Assembly: GCA_016178705.1 (NCBI GenBank)
Contig: JACOST010000013.1
Location: 1-64,000, forward strand
Direction: 5' to 3'
DNA from: Deltaproteobacteria bacterium
GTDB taxonomy: Bacteria > Desulfobacterota > Binatia > HRBIN30 > JACQVA1
DNA: 64,000 nucleotides
Shown: in pieces, positions 1-7,619 of the stretch
How the letters are laid out: each line of letters begins with the position of its first letter
Numbering within the stretch: position 1 is the stretch's first letter
Made by a program: the position numbers and the translations under genes
Notes under the pieces: generated by a model
What the model saw: the letters and a program-made list of their open reading frames with translations, nothing else
What the model was told of the DNA's origin: nothing
Databases searched by the model: none

Positions 1-17
1 GCTGCACTACCTTGGTC

Positions 18-95
18 ATGGGAGCCTCCCTTCTTGGTGCAACAATCTTGCGGCCACGTTTGGCGTGTCCCGCGTGCACAAGGTGAGGCTCCCAT
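18..95. repeat. Inverted repeat at left edge
   Basis: An 11-base perfect inverted repeat has ATGGGAGCCTC at 18-28 and its complement GAGGCTCCCAT at 85-95, and is extended by four more pairs with one bulge. The arms lie about 56 bases apart, upstream of the first gene. It could be a dispersed palindromic element or the end of an upstream unit; the window is cut too close to tell. Confidence 0.45.
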
Positions 96-204
96 CTTTC
101 TCAGCTCACTCCAACCGAACACATGGTAACTCTGCGGTGAATCCCCACTCGTCTTGACTGCTTCGGCAATGGGGCTACGCTCGCGTTCGGATAAGGGAGT
201 CTCA

Positions 205-585
205 ATGACACGCTGGCTTTCACTCGTGCTCGCCTCCGTCCTGCTGGTCGCGACTCATGCGATCGCCGAAGAACCGAGCACCGAGGAAACGGTTCCCAAG
301 ACGGTTCACGGCGGCAAGCAGAAGATCAAGTCGGGCGGCAAAGAGGTCGGCGAAGGGTTTCGCGGGATCGGACGCGGCATCAAGAAGACCTTCACCGGTG
401 AGAGTTCGAAGGAAGACTACAGCGAGGGCGGCAAGCAGCTCGGCGAGGGCTTCAAAGATCTCGGCACCGGCACGGCAGGTGTCGGCCGCGGTGTCGGCAC
501 GTCAGTGGGTCACGCGTTCACCGGCGAGCCGGACAGCACAGGCGGCAAGCGCGCGACCAAGAGCAAAGCGGAGAACAAAGACTAG
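205..585 (+). CDS. Small exported Gly/Lys-rich protein of unknown function
   Basis: This is a 126-residue protein. The ATG at 205 follows an AAGGGAG ribosome site; an upstream TTG at 154 would add 17 residues in front of an obvious signal peptide, so I rejected it. Residues 1-22 form a Sec signal (MTRWLSLVLASVLLVATHAIA) with likely cleavage before EEPS. The mature part is a diverged internal duplication: a GGKEVGEGFRGIGRGIKKTFTGE-like unit followed by GGKQLGEGFKDLG ending in HAFTGE, with a Lys-rich tail. Such Gly-rich helical repeats occur in small periplasmic proteins of unknown role in deltaproteobacteria. A hairpin follows the stop at once, so it is probably monocistronic. No function is assigned. 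Confidence 0.75.
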   Translation: MTRWLSLVLASVLLVATHAIAEEPSTEETVPKTVHGGKQKIKSGGKEVGEGFRGIGRGIKKTFTGESSKEDYSEGGKQLGEGFKDLGTGTAGVGRGVGTSVGHAFTGEPDSTGGKRATKSKAENKD

Positions 586-588
586 AAA

Positions 589-616
589 AAGGAGGCGGCG
601 GGACGCCCGCCTCCTT
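589..616 (+). terminator. Stem-loop terminator after the small exported protein
   Basis: A 10-bp perfect stem, AAGGAGGCGG / CCGCCTCCTT, with an 8-base loop begins three bases after the stop codon at 585 and is followed by a short pyrimidine tail (CCTTCG). The T-run is poor, so Rho-independent activity is likely but not certain. Confidence 0.6.
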
Positions 617-680
617 CCTTCGCTGTCTCGCGGACAGCGAACCTACGCTGGTGCGGCGGCGACGACAACGGTACAGGGAG

Positions 681-1028
681 ATGGTGGAGCCCGCCGCTGG
701 CAAACCGCCGTCGTTGTTCGGTCCGTTGCCGACACGCGGGATATGGACCGCGCTCGATCTCTCGCGCGCGCAGTTTCTACTGATCGTGATCGCCTCGCTG
801 GCGGCCTTCGTGTTCGTCGGCGGGCCGGTGTGGGCGCACGCACGCGAGAGTCACTTCTGGCGCATCGGGCTGAGTTACGCAGTCATCCCGGTCTTGGTGG
901 CGGCCGCGTTGCGCCGCAACGGCAAGACGCGCCTGATTCGCATCGTCGTTGGCAGCGCCGTTATCGCGCTGATCAAGCTCGTCGTCACCGCCGCGCTGTT
1001 GGTCGCGATCGTGTTGGCGCAAGGCTAA
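681..1028 (+). CDS. Small integral membrane protein, unknown
   Basis: This is a 115-residue protein. The ATG at 681 is preceded by ACAGGGAG; an in-frame ATG at 651 gives an Arg-rich extension (MRRRRQRYRE) without a good ribosome site. Three hydrophobic segments are visible, around residues 28-48 (LLIVIASLAAFVFVGGPVW), 58-74 (LSYAVIPVLVAAALRR) and 83-112 (VVGSAVIALIKLVVTAALLV). I recognise no family. It lies between a terminator and a dispersed repeat and is probably transcribed alone. It could be an accessory protein of the nearby oxidase, but nothing in the sequence shows that. Confidence 0.55.
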   Translation: MVEPAAGKPPSLFGPLPTRGIWTALDLSRAQFLLIVIASLAAFVFVGGPVWAHARESHFWRIGLSYAVIPVLVAAALRRNGKTRLIRIVVGSAVIALIKLVVTAALLVAIVLAQG

Positions 1029-1183
1029 CAGCTCGTTGGAAAACCCCGCATGCTTCGAGACGCGCCTCTCGGCGCTCCTCAGCATGAGCGGTTCATCCTT
1101 TGTGCCACAACACTTTCCCGTTCGCCCTGAGGAGGCGCGCAGCGCCGTCTCGAAGGGCGCCGCACTTTTTGAACGCGCTGCTA
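1029..1183. repeat. Dispersed repeat family A, copy 1
   Basis: This is a roughly 155-bp element containing GCATGCTTCGAGACGCGCC and, near the other end, GCGCCGTCTCGAAGGGC, which are inverted copies of each other. The centre holds CTCAGCATGAGCGG and GTGCCACAACACTTTCCCG. The same sequence recurs at 27197-27348 (same orientation) and 38711-38868 (opposite). It fills most of the gap between the convergent genes ending at 1028 and 1273. The ORFs that run through it are artefacts. Confidence 0.85.
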
Positions 1184-1272
1184 ACGTCGATGTGGCTAAC
1201 CATGATGGCCCGCAATAGCGGACCCTACAAGATCGGACACCGTAAGGTCCGCTGTGCGGACGCGCCGGCGGT

Positions 1273-1935
1273 TCAGTGGCCGCTGTGCCCGACGCCGAAC
1301 GCACGCAGCAGCGTCACCAACCCAAACGCAATCACCAGCCAACCCGACAAACGCGACAAGTATCCTCGAATGGACGGCCGAGCCAAGGCCCGCGTCGCGC
1401 CGACGGACAGCATCGCCGGCACGGTGCCGAGACCGAAACACAGCATCGTAAGCATGCCTTCGCCGATCGACGCCGTCGCTGCGGCGCGCGCGGCGAAGGC
1501 GTAGATCAACTGACACGGCAGAAACGCATTGAACACACCGAGCGCTAGCGGCGCCGCGGGTGATCGCGAGCGGATCACGCCACCGAGCACGCGACCGACG
1601 GTCGCCTGCGCCAACACTGCACCGCGCGTGGTGATGTGCGCCAGCACGCCGAGCACTTCGAGTCCCACCAGGATCATGAAGCCGCCGGCGACCAGCGCGA
1701 GCAGTTGCTCCGCCACATGCCCGGGACCACCGGCAACCATCCCCGCGCCGAGCGCTCCAGAGATTGCACCGATGAAGACGAGCGTGTTGAGCCGGCCGAG
1801 ATTGTAGAGCACTTGCCGTTGCAGATTGCGGCCGGGCGCGACCGCGGCCAGCGCGAGTGGAAATCCGCCGCACATACCGACGCAGTGCAGTGACGCGGCG
1901 AGTCCGCCCACGAAGATCGCAAGGTACCACGTCAC
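1273..1935 (-). CDS. TauE/SafE-family membrane protein (cbb3/copper-associated type)
   Basis: This 220-residue polytopic membrane protein has six or so hydrophobic helices. Residues 17-24 carry HCVGMCGG, the Cys-containing motif of the TauE/SafE (PF13386-type) proteins found beside ccoGHIS and copper ATPases, where they are thought to help copper supply to cytochrome oxidase. A second half begins near FNAFLPCQLIYAF, whose Cys-Pro fits the duplicated architecture. Its ATG overlaps the TGA of the upstream P-type ATPase (ATGA), so the two are translationally coupled. It is the last gene of the oxidase operon. The annotation as sulfite exporter should not be taken literally; the metal-handling role is inferred from position and motif. 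Confidence 0.8.
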   Translation of the reverse strand: MTWYLAIFVGGLAASLHCVGMCGGFPLALAAVAPGRNLQRQVLYNLGRLNTLVFIGAISGALGAGMVAGGPGHVAEQLLALVAGGFMILVGLEVLGVLAHITTRGAVLAQATVGRVLGGVIRSRSPAAPLALGVFNAFLPCQLIYAFAARAAATASIGEGMLTMLCFGLGTVPAMLSVGATRALARPSIRGYLSRLSGWLVIAFGLVTLLRAFGVGHSGH

Positions 1936-4040
1936 GAGACGTTCCCGTTGCGCAATCGGCGCGCGTTCGCCACCACGACGAAGCTACTGCCCAGCATCGC
2001 CAACGATGCCACCAACGGATTGAGGGCGCCGGTAACCGCGACGGCAAGCGCGGCTGCGTTGTAGGCAAACACCCAGAACAGATTCTGCCGGACGACTCGG
2101 CGCACGCGCCGTGCATAACCTAGCAACCACGGCACACGGCGCAGGTCGTCGCTCACGATGGCGACATCGGCCGTCATCCGAGTGAGGTCGGTGGCGCTTC
2201 CGATCGCAATCCCAATACCCGCCGCCGCCAGTGCCGGCGCGTCGTTGATGCCGTCACCCACCATGGCCGTCGCACCCTGCGGAGTCGCGCTACGAATGTG
2301 CGCCAGCTTGTCCTCCGGCAGCAGACCGAGCGCCGCTCGCATCGGCGCGATCAGACGCGGCACCACCGCCGCCGCCCGCACGTCGCCGGAGAGCAATCCG
2401 ACTTCGACCCCCAGGTCATTAAGAGCGGCGACCGCCGCCGGTGCCTCCGCCCGCACATCTTCCTCGAACACAAACCGGCCGAGCAATTGCTGCCCGCGCC
2501 ACAAGCACACCGTCGCGTCGTGCTGATCATCGAGACGCCCGAGTTCTTCGTGGGCGAAGCGGACGCAGCCGAGCGCGAGTGACTCGCCGTCAACGACACC
2601 ACCTACACCGCGCCCCGGTACAACTCGAATCGACCCGGCTTCGAGCAGCGGACAGTGCGCGGCTCGCGCGGCCTGGGTGATCGCCAGGGCGAGCGGATGC
2701 GTGAGCGCACCTTCCAATGCCGCAGCGCGGGCCAGCAGATCGTCGCGCGACAGCGCGACGCCGGGAGCCGGCTCGATCGCCACGAGACGCGGCACGCGTT
2801 GCGTGAGCGTGCCCGTCTTGTCGAAGAACACGCGCGCGACATCGGCCGCGCGTTCCAATGTCGGCGCGCTGCGCACGATGACGCCGTGGCGTGCCGCCGT
2901 CATCAGTCCTGTCCACACGGCCACCGGCGTCGCAATCCCGAGCCCGCACGGGCAGGCAACCACGAGGACGGCCAGGCCGACCAACACTCCGGTCTCAACG
3001 CCCGCCCGCATACTCCAGAACAGCATCGCGCCGGCAGCCATCACGATCACGATCGGCACCAACACCGCGGCAACGCGATCGGCAAGTCGCTCGGCTGGCG
3101 CGCGCTCACGACGGGCCGCTTCCAACAGCGCTGCGACACGCGCGGCCGCGCTCTCCGCGGCACGTGCGCTGACCCGCACGCGAAAGAGCCCATCGACACT
3201 GCACGTACCGCTCGCCACCGCGCTACCCGGCTCTTTCAGGATGGTGCGACTCTCGCCTGTCAACGCGCTCTCATCGACCCCGCCGGTGCCGTCGATCACC
3301 ACGCCATCAGTCGGAAACGCCTCGCCAGGCGTGACACGGACCACTTCACCGGCGCGCAACGCATCAACGGCGACGGCAGCGCTCACGCCCGCACGAATGC
3401 GCGTGGCAACCGCGGGCGCTGGCGCCAGCGTCGCACGGACGGCCGCGCCGGCTTCCGCCTTCGCGCGAGCTTCGAGATAGCGGCCGATCGTCACCAACAC
3501 GAGCAACATCGCCGCCGTGTCGAAGTACACCGCACCCCGTCCGGCGAGCGTGTTCGAGACCGACAGCGCATATGCCGCCGCGGTGCCGAGGACGATGAGC
3601 GCGTCGGTGTTGGCGCCGCCCTTGCGGAGCGCGCCGAGGGCGCCGCGCAGGATCGGCCACCCCAGCAACATCAGCACCGGCGCGGTCATCAGCATCGCCA
3701 GCACGCGCAGCACCTGAAACAGCGGACCATCGCTCGATCCGGCAGCGGTGCCGTACACATATGGCACGTAGGTCGGCATGCTCACCATCATCACGTTCAG
3801 CGCGAAGAAGATCGCGAGACCCAGTCGCACGAAGATGGCGCTCGCCGCACCGTGCTCGCCGGTGGCGCGCGTGACTTGCCACGCCAGCACGCAGCCGTAG
3901 CAACAGAAGCGCGACGGCGCGCCTTCGACTTCGCCGATGACCCAGCGCCGCCCGAGCGGCAAGCCGCAATGGGCGCAGTCGGCGGCCGTCTGCACGTCAC
4001 TGGTTGTGACCAACCGCTGTTCGATCACGACCGCGTTCAT
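1932..4040 (-). CDS. ccoI: Cu(+)-translocating P-type ATPase of cbb3 oxidase biogenesis, lacking the HMA domain
   Basis: This is a 702-residue P1B-type ATPase. At the N-terminus CAHC (22-25) and FCCYGC (45-50) form the metal-binding cap seen in CcoI/FixI. The usual GMxCxxC heavy-metal-associated domain that should follow is absent, and the chain goes straight into the membrane part. The rest is complete: TGES actuator loop, CPC in helix 6, DKTGT phosphorylation site, an HP (THPLA) in the nucleotide domain and GDGINDAP. The role would be copper export to the periplasm for assembly of the CcoN Cu-B site. I chose the ATG at 4040. An open frame continues to 4196, but its extra 52 residues are a translated palindromic repeat (VIPAEAGIQ). 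It is followed by the TauE-like gene with ATGA overlap. Confidence 0.92.
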   Translation of the reverse strand: MNAVVIEQRLVTTSDVQTAADCAHCGLPLGRRWVIGEVEGAPSRFCCYGCVLAWQVTRATGEHGAASAIFVRLGLAIFFALNVMMVSMPTYVPYVYGTAAGSSDGPLFQVLRVLAMLMTAPVLMLLGWPILRGALGALRKGGANTDALIVLGTAAAYALSVSNTLAGRGAVYFDTAAMLLVLVTIGRYLEARAKAEAGAAVRATLAPAPAVATRIRAGVSAAVAVDALRAGEVVRVTPGEAFPTDGVVIDGTGGVDESALTGESRTILKEPGSAVASGTCSVDGLFRVRVSARAAESAAARVAALLEAARRERAPAERLADRVAAVLVPIVIVMAAGAMLFWSMRAGVETGVLVGLAVLVVACPCGLGIATPVAVWTGLMTAARHGVIVRSAPTLERAADVARVFFDKTGTLTQRVPRLVAIEPAPGVALSRDDLLARAAALEGALTHPLALAITQAARAAHCPLLEAGSIRVVPGRGVGGVVDGESLALGCVRFAHEELGRLDDQHDATVCLWRGQQLLGRFVFEEDVRAEAPAAVAALNDLGVEVGLLSGDVRAAAVVPRLIAPMRAALGLLPEDKLAHIRSATPQGATAMVGDGINDAPALAAAGIGIAIGSATDLTRMTADVAIVSDDLRRVPWLLGYARRVRRVVRQNLFWVFAYNAAALAVAVTGALNPLVASLAMLGSSFVVVANARRLRNGNVS

Positions 4041-4080
4041 GAATTCATCCAGCCATGCATAGGAACCCTCGACAGCGGGT

Positions 4081-4158
4081 CCGTCATGCCGGCGTACGCC
4101 GGTATCCAGGCGGGGTGTCGGGGCACGAGCCTGGATTCCGGCTTCCGCCGGAATGACG
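4081..4158. repeat. Palindromic repeat family B (VIPAEAGIQ type), copy 1
   Basis: Two arms of about 29 bases, CCGTCATGCCGGCGTACGCC... at 4081-4110 and its near-complement ending GGAATGACG at 4130-4158, form a long imperfect hairpin. The element lies in the 181-base gap between the FixP-like anchor gene and ccoI, inside an otherwise overlapped operon, so it is transcribed and could fold in the mRNA. A second copy is at 8403-8479. Confidence 0.88.
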
Positions 4159-4221
4159 AAGGAGAGGGCGCTCGACTTCCATGCGAAGCGTTTCACCCGT
4201 CGCCTCTGCTCGACCGTCGCC

Positions 4222-4440
4222 TCACTCCATCAGATTGAGCATCAAGTAGGTCACGCCGAAGATGAAGAACGACAGCCACAACAGTCCGATCCACCACGGC
4301 GCCGGATTGCCTTCGTAGATGTGGAAGCGGCCGTCTTCGAGCGTCTGGTCGGGCCGCGACGCGGTGGCGGCGCTGGCTCCTGGCGGCGCGAGAATAGGGC
4401 CGGCACTCAGCGGTTCGGTGGAACCCGGTTCGTTAGCCAT
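4222..4440 (-). CDS. FixP/CcoP N-terminal-like membrane anchor protein
   Basis: This is a 72-residue protein. Residues 1-30 are a Pro/Ala-rich cytoplasmic stretch. Residues 36-70, EDGRFHIYEGNPAPWW then a single helix IGLLWLSFFIFGVTYLMLN, look like the FixP_N region of CcoP (a D/E-G-I-x-E-x-x-N-P-x-P-x-W-W motif followed by a membrane helix). In an ordinary cbb3 operon this domain is fused to a dihaem cytochrome c. Here it stands alone, and the dihaem part is a separate gene at 6807-7619. Its start overlaps the end of the preceding gene by 8 bases. A CcoQ/FixQ function is the alternative, but the NPxPWW motif favours the CcoP anchor. Confidence 0.7.
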   Translation of the reverse strand: MANEPGSTEPLSAGPILAPPGASAATASRPDQTLEDGRFHIYEGNPAPWWIGLLWLSFFIFGVTYLMLNLME

Positions 4441-4777
4441 GATGCGACCCCAGCTCTCCGCCGCGTTCGATCTCGCGATCGAGTTCGAGCATACGGAACT
4501 TTGGTTGCTCGACGTCGCGGAATTTTCCCGTCATCACCGCCCACAGCGTGAGAAACACGATGGGCAGCATGCCGATGAGATACACACCAACGGCGGCCGC
4601 ACCGAAACCCGCGATATCGTCGTTGACGATCGTCATCACGAACTCAGTCATCTTGTAGGTAAAGCCAAGGCCGGCGATCACCAACACCGCGACCGCAAAG
4701 CCGATCGTCACGATCGTTCTAAGGAGCGATTGATCGCCGCGCCTGCCGCGAATCGCTCTGAGTCGTCGCGTCGACAT
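4433..4777 (-). CDS. Small two-helix membrane protein of the oxidase operon, unknown
   Basis: This is a 114-residue protein. The ATG at 4777 overlaps the ccoO stop (ATGA). The frame is open further upstream, but only as an overprint of ccoO. A basic N-terminus (STRRLRAIRGRRG) is followed by two hydrophobic helices around residues 23-42 (IVTIGFAVAVLVIAGLGFTY) and 59-82, and then a charged C-terminal tail (LELDREIERGG). It sits where ccoQ normally lies, between ccoO and the CcoP part, but is twice the length of CcoQ and I recognise no family. A structural or assembly role in the oxidase is inferred from translational coupling only. Confidence 0.7.
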   Translation of the reverse strand: MSTRRLRAIRGRRGDQSLLRTIVTIGFAVAVLVIAGLGFTYKMTEFVMTIVNDDIAGFGAAAVGVYLIGMLPIVFLTLWAVMTGKFRDVEQPKFRMLELDREIERGGELGSHHG

Positions 4778-5412
4778 CACGAACCTCCTTGCAACGCGTC
4801 CACGTTGTAGATCGTGGCCGGCACTTGCGTGACCCAACTGCCGAGCCACTGCACGTAGGCCACCAACGCCAACCCGCGCTCGGTGGGTCGCCGCTGCTCG
4901 TCGAAGAACCACGGATACGCCGGCATCACTGAATAAGGCGCCACGCTGCGCGGATCGTAGAAGTGCGCGACATGCCAGTCGTTCGAGTGCTTGCCCGACT
5001 CGCGAATCAGATCGGGACCGACGCGCCGCGTGCCGAACAAGTGCGGCAGGTTCATCATGTTCTGGTATTCGCCGGGCTGCGATACCGGCCCGAAGCGCAG
5101 ATCTTCCTTCGAGACCGGCCGGACGAACTGCGAGTGGCAGTGCCAACACGCCTCGGCGATGTAGTTGGCCTTGCCGACCTCCAGCGCATGCGCGAAGCTC
5201 GTCGGGTTCACCTCACCGAAGTAACGCTTAAACTCGTCCGGATAGTCCTCCGCGAGCTGATGAAACTCGGGCGGAATGGTCTTGGCGATCTCCGCCACCG
5301 ACGCGATCGGCAACTTGCGCAGCGTGAGCACCGGCAGCAGCCCCTGCAAGACGAAGCCGAGCAAAAACGTCAGAACGCCGGCGATGAGGAAGCTCGCTCC
5401 GAATCGTTCCAT
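4777..5412 (-). CDS. ccoO: cbb3-type cytochrome c oxidase monohaem subunit
   Basis: This is a 211-residue CcoO/FixO. One N-terminal membrane anchor (residues 7-30) is followed by a periplasmic c-type domain with the haem site CWHCH (in ACWHCHSQFVRP) and the distal Met in VMPAYPWF. Other conserved parts are GPDLIRESGKHSNDWH and the Tyr-rich PRSVAPYSVMPAYPWF stretch. It passes electrons from the dihaem cytochrome to the CcoN catalytic subunit. It starts 3 bases after the ccoN stop and overlaps the next gene by ATGA. The length is typical of the family. Confidence 0.96.
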   Translation of the reverse strand: MERFGASFLIAGVLTFLLGFVLQGLLPVLTLRKLPIASVAEIAKTIPPEFHQLAEDYPDEFKRYFGEVNPTSFAHALEVGKANYIAEACWHCHSQFVRPVSKEDLRFGPVSQPGEYQNMMNLPHLFGTRRVGPDLIRESGKHSNDWHVAHFYDPRSVAPYSVMPAYPWFFDEQRRPTERGLALVAYVQWLGSWVTQVPATIYNVDALQGGS

Positions 5413-5415
5413 TCG

Positions 5416-6810
5416 TTACACCCGCTGCGCCACCGCGACCGCCGCCCGCGTGGCGAGCGTGCTCGGTTGCCGCGCCGTCGCCCACATCGCGTAGAAGAAC
5501 AGTCCTTGGCCGGCGATGATGAGCAAGCCGGCGACCGAGCGCACCCACCAAAACGGCATCGAGGCGACGACCGATTCGCCCCAGTGACTCAAGGCTGCCC
5601 AGCTAAAGCCCTGCACCAAGCCGGCCGCCGTCAAGTCGATCACCATCAGCACGAGCCCGATCAGCGTGAACCAGTAGTGCAGCGTCAACAGTTGCGGCGT
5701 CGCCCACGGCCGGCCGACCGCGCGCGGCCACAGCTCGATGATCAACCCCATGATCCAGAAACCGAACACGCCGAACATCACCATGTGTGCGTGCGCCACC
5801 ACCCAGTCGGTGAAGTGAATGATTTTCTGGAACGTCAGCGTGACCTGGAAGGCGCACTGGAAGCAGGTCAGCGCGTACATGATCATGCCGGTGTAGAACC
5901 AGCGAATGGCGAGGTTGCCGCGAATCGCGTCGGCGCGGCCGTGCAGCGTGCCGAAGAAGTTCACGATGACAGTGATGACGACGATCTCGACCGCGATGGT
6001 CGCCACCACTGCCCCGTACTGCGCGTACATCGGGATCGGGCTGTACAAGAAGTGATGTACGCCTTGCATCGGATAGAAGAACGCCAACCCCCAGAACCCG
6101 ATCAACGACAGCGCGTGGCTCCAGATCGGTTTGCGCAGCAGCAGCGGCACGAAGAAGTACATCAGGCCCCAACCGATTGGCGTGACGAACAGACCGACCA
6201 GATCGTGGATGAACAACCCGGTGATCGCCGCGCCCGCCGTGCCCGGTACCCAAAACTGCGGCAGGTAGTTGCCCATGAAGTAGACCAGGCCGGTCCACGC
6301 GAAGGCCGCGAGGAAATACCACAAGCTGACATACAGCCCCTGCTCCTGCGTGCGCAGGATGGGCGTCGCCAGGTTCGTCACCAGCAGCACCAAGCCGACA
6401 ATGATCAACGGGTCGACGAACATCGGCGTCTCGCCCCACTCGATCCCTTGCCCGTAGCCCAAGAGTTGTCCGCCAATGGTCAGCGTCATGAAGAGTTGCC
6501 ACGCGCCAAAGATGACCCAGCCGAGTCGATCCGAAAGAATCGGCTGGCGCGTCAGCCGCGGAATCGCGAACAGCATGCCGCCGATGAAGGCATTGGCGAT
6601 GAAACCATACGCCGCCATGTTGGTGTGGACCATGCGCACGCGTCCGGGCGACAGCCACTCGATGCCGCTGAGCGGATAGAGGTTGTTGAACTGCATTGCA
6701 TACGCGAGCCCACCGAGTAGCGAAGTCGCGAAGAACGCCATGCTCGCGATCAAGTGCCAGCGCACGAGATCGAAGTTGACCAGCGGACGCCGATCGACGG
6801 TTGCGATCAC
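5416..6810 (-). CDS. ccoN: cbb3-type cytochrome c oxidase catalytic subunit I
   Basis: This is a 464-residue subunit with about 12 transmembrane helices. Haem and Cu-B ligands are visible: the first His in MVHTNMAAYGF, the MQGVHHFLYSPIP pair of Cu-B histidines, and WVVAHAHMVMFG carrying the haem b3 and b ligands. It reduces O2 to water in the cytoplasmic membrane and pumps protons. I chose the GTG at 6810: it overlaps the stop of the upstream cytochrome gene (GTGA) and has GGAGGCG in front, whereas the open frame running on to 7062 only overprints the cytochrome gene. The order dihaem c, then N, then O differs from the usual ccoNOQP. Confidence 0.96.
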   Translation of the reverse strand: MIATVDRRPLVNFDLVRWHLIASMAFFATSLLGGLAYAMQFNNLYPLSGIEWLSPGRVRMVHTNMAAYGFIANAFIGGMLFAIPRLTRQPILSDRLGWVIFGAWQLFMTLTIGGQLLGYGQGIEWGETPMFVDPLIIVGLVLLVTNLATPILRTQEQGLYVSLWYFLAAFAWTGLVYFMGNYLPQFWVPGTAGAAITGLFIHDLVGLFVTPIGWGLMYFFVPLLLRKPIWSHALSLIGFWGLAFFYPMQGVHHFLYSPIPMYAQYGAVVATIAVEIVVITVIVNFFGTLHGRADAIRGNLAIRWFYTGMIMYALTCFQCAFQVTLTFQKIIHFTDWVVAHAHMVMFGVFGFWIMGLIIELWPRAVGRPWATPQLLTLHYWFTLIGLVLMVIDLTAAGLVQGFSWAALSHWGESVVASMPFWWVRSVAGLLIIAGQGLFFYAMWATARQPSTLATRAAVAVAQRV

Positions 6811-7619
6811 CTGGACGCCTCCTTTCCAGCTTCTGCAACGGGCGAATGATCGGTGGCGCGCAGCGACAGAATGTAAGACACCAAGTTCCACGCATCGCCG
6901 GCAAGGATGTTTTCGCCGTCCGGTTCGGCGAAGATGTCGGCGAATGACGGCATCGCCGTACCACCGACGCCGGTCATGAAGGTGCGGTAGACGTCTTGCG
7001 GCGTTGGCCCACTCTTGAGGCGCCCCTTGGTGAAGTCGAACGGCTTTTGCGCGTTGCCCCAACTGTCAGGCGGAAGGTTCTTGGCCGACAGCCCGTCGCC
7101 GCGCCCGCTTTCACCATGGCAGGCGGTGCATTCGAGCATGGTGTACAGCTCGCGTCCGCGCGCCACCGACGCGGGTGAGCCGAGTGCGGCCGGCGGCGGT
7201 GGAACGTAGATCGGCGTGCCGGCCCCGCGCGTCTTCCACTCCGGGAAGAAGCCCTTGATGTACTCGACCACCGCCAAGCGCTCGCGTTCGCTCAGCAACG
7301 ACCAATCGGGCATCGACGTGCGATACACCCCGCGGCTGACGATTCGATACAGATCTTCGTCGGTCGGCAGGGTTCCGCTCGGGGTCGAACGAAACTTGAA
7401 GATGCCCTTGGTGAAGTCGCGTGGCTTGACGAGCAGCATCGGCGCCGCGGCGCTGTTGCCGTCGCCGTTCACGCCGTGACAGCCGACGCAGTAGCGCGTG
7501 TAGATCGTCGCGCCTTCACCCTTGAGCGTGGCGACTTGATCATCGGCGCGGAGCGGCGCCGCGAACACCACGATCGCAATCCACATCAGTGTGGGCAGGG
7601 TGCCGAATCGCACGCGCAT
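6807..7619 (-). CDS. Dihaem cytochrome c of the cbb3 oxidase operon (CcoP-like periplasmic part)
   Basis: This is a 270-residue protein. A Sec signal or anchor at residues 8-25 (LPTLMWIAIVVFAAPLRA) precedes two cytochrome c domains with haem sites YCVGCHG and ECTACHG. Likely Met ligands are in TSMPDWSLLS and TAMPSF. The spacing matches the tandem domains of CcoP, but the CcoP N-terminal anchor is missing and found instead as a separate 72-residue gene at 4222-4440. It probably delivers electrons to CcoO. Its ATG at 7619 overlaps the stop of the preceding membrane gene and its TGA overlaps the ccoN start. It could also be a soluble electron donor and not a true subunit. Confidence 0.88.
   Translation of the reverse strand: MRVRFGTLPTLMWIAIVVFAAPLRADDQVATLKGEGATIYTRYCVGCHGVNGDGNSAAAPMLLVKPRDFTKGIFKFRSTPSGTLPTDEDLYRIVSRGVYRTSMPDWSLLSERERLAVVEYIKGFFPEWKTRGAGTPIYVPPPPAALGSPASVARGRELYTMLECTACHGESGRGDGLSAKNLPPDSWGNAQKPFDFTKGRLKSGPTPQDVYRTFMTGVGGTAMPSFADIFAEPDGENILAGDAWNLVSYILSLRATDHSPVAEAGKEASR

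Noticed and set aside
4041-4196. 52-residue N-terminal extension of the copper ATPase
   Set aside because: It translates a palindromic repeat (VIPAEAGIQ) and has no ribosome site; the ATG at 4040 gives a normal CcoI start.
4963-6720. Plus-strand open frame of 585 codons
   Set aside because: Antisense to ccoO and ccoN; Arg/His/Gln-rich composition and no motif.
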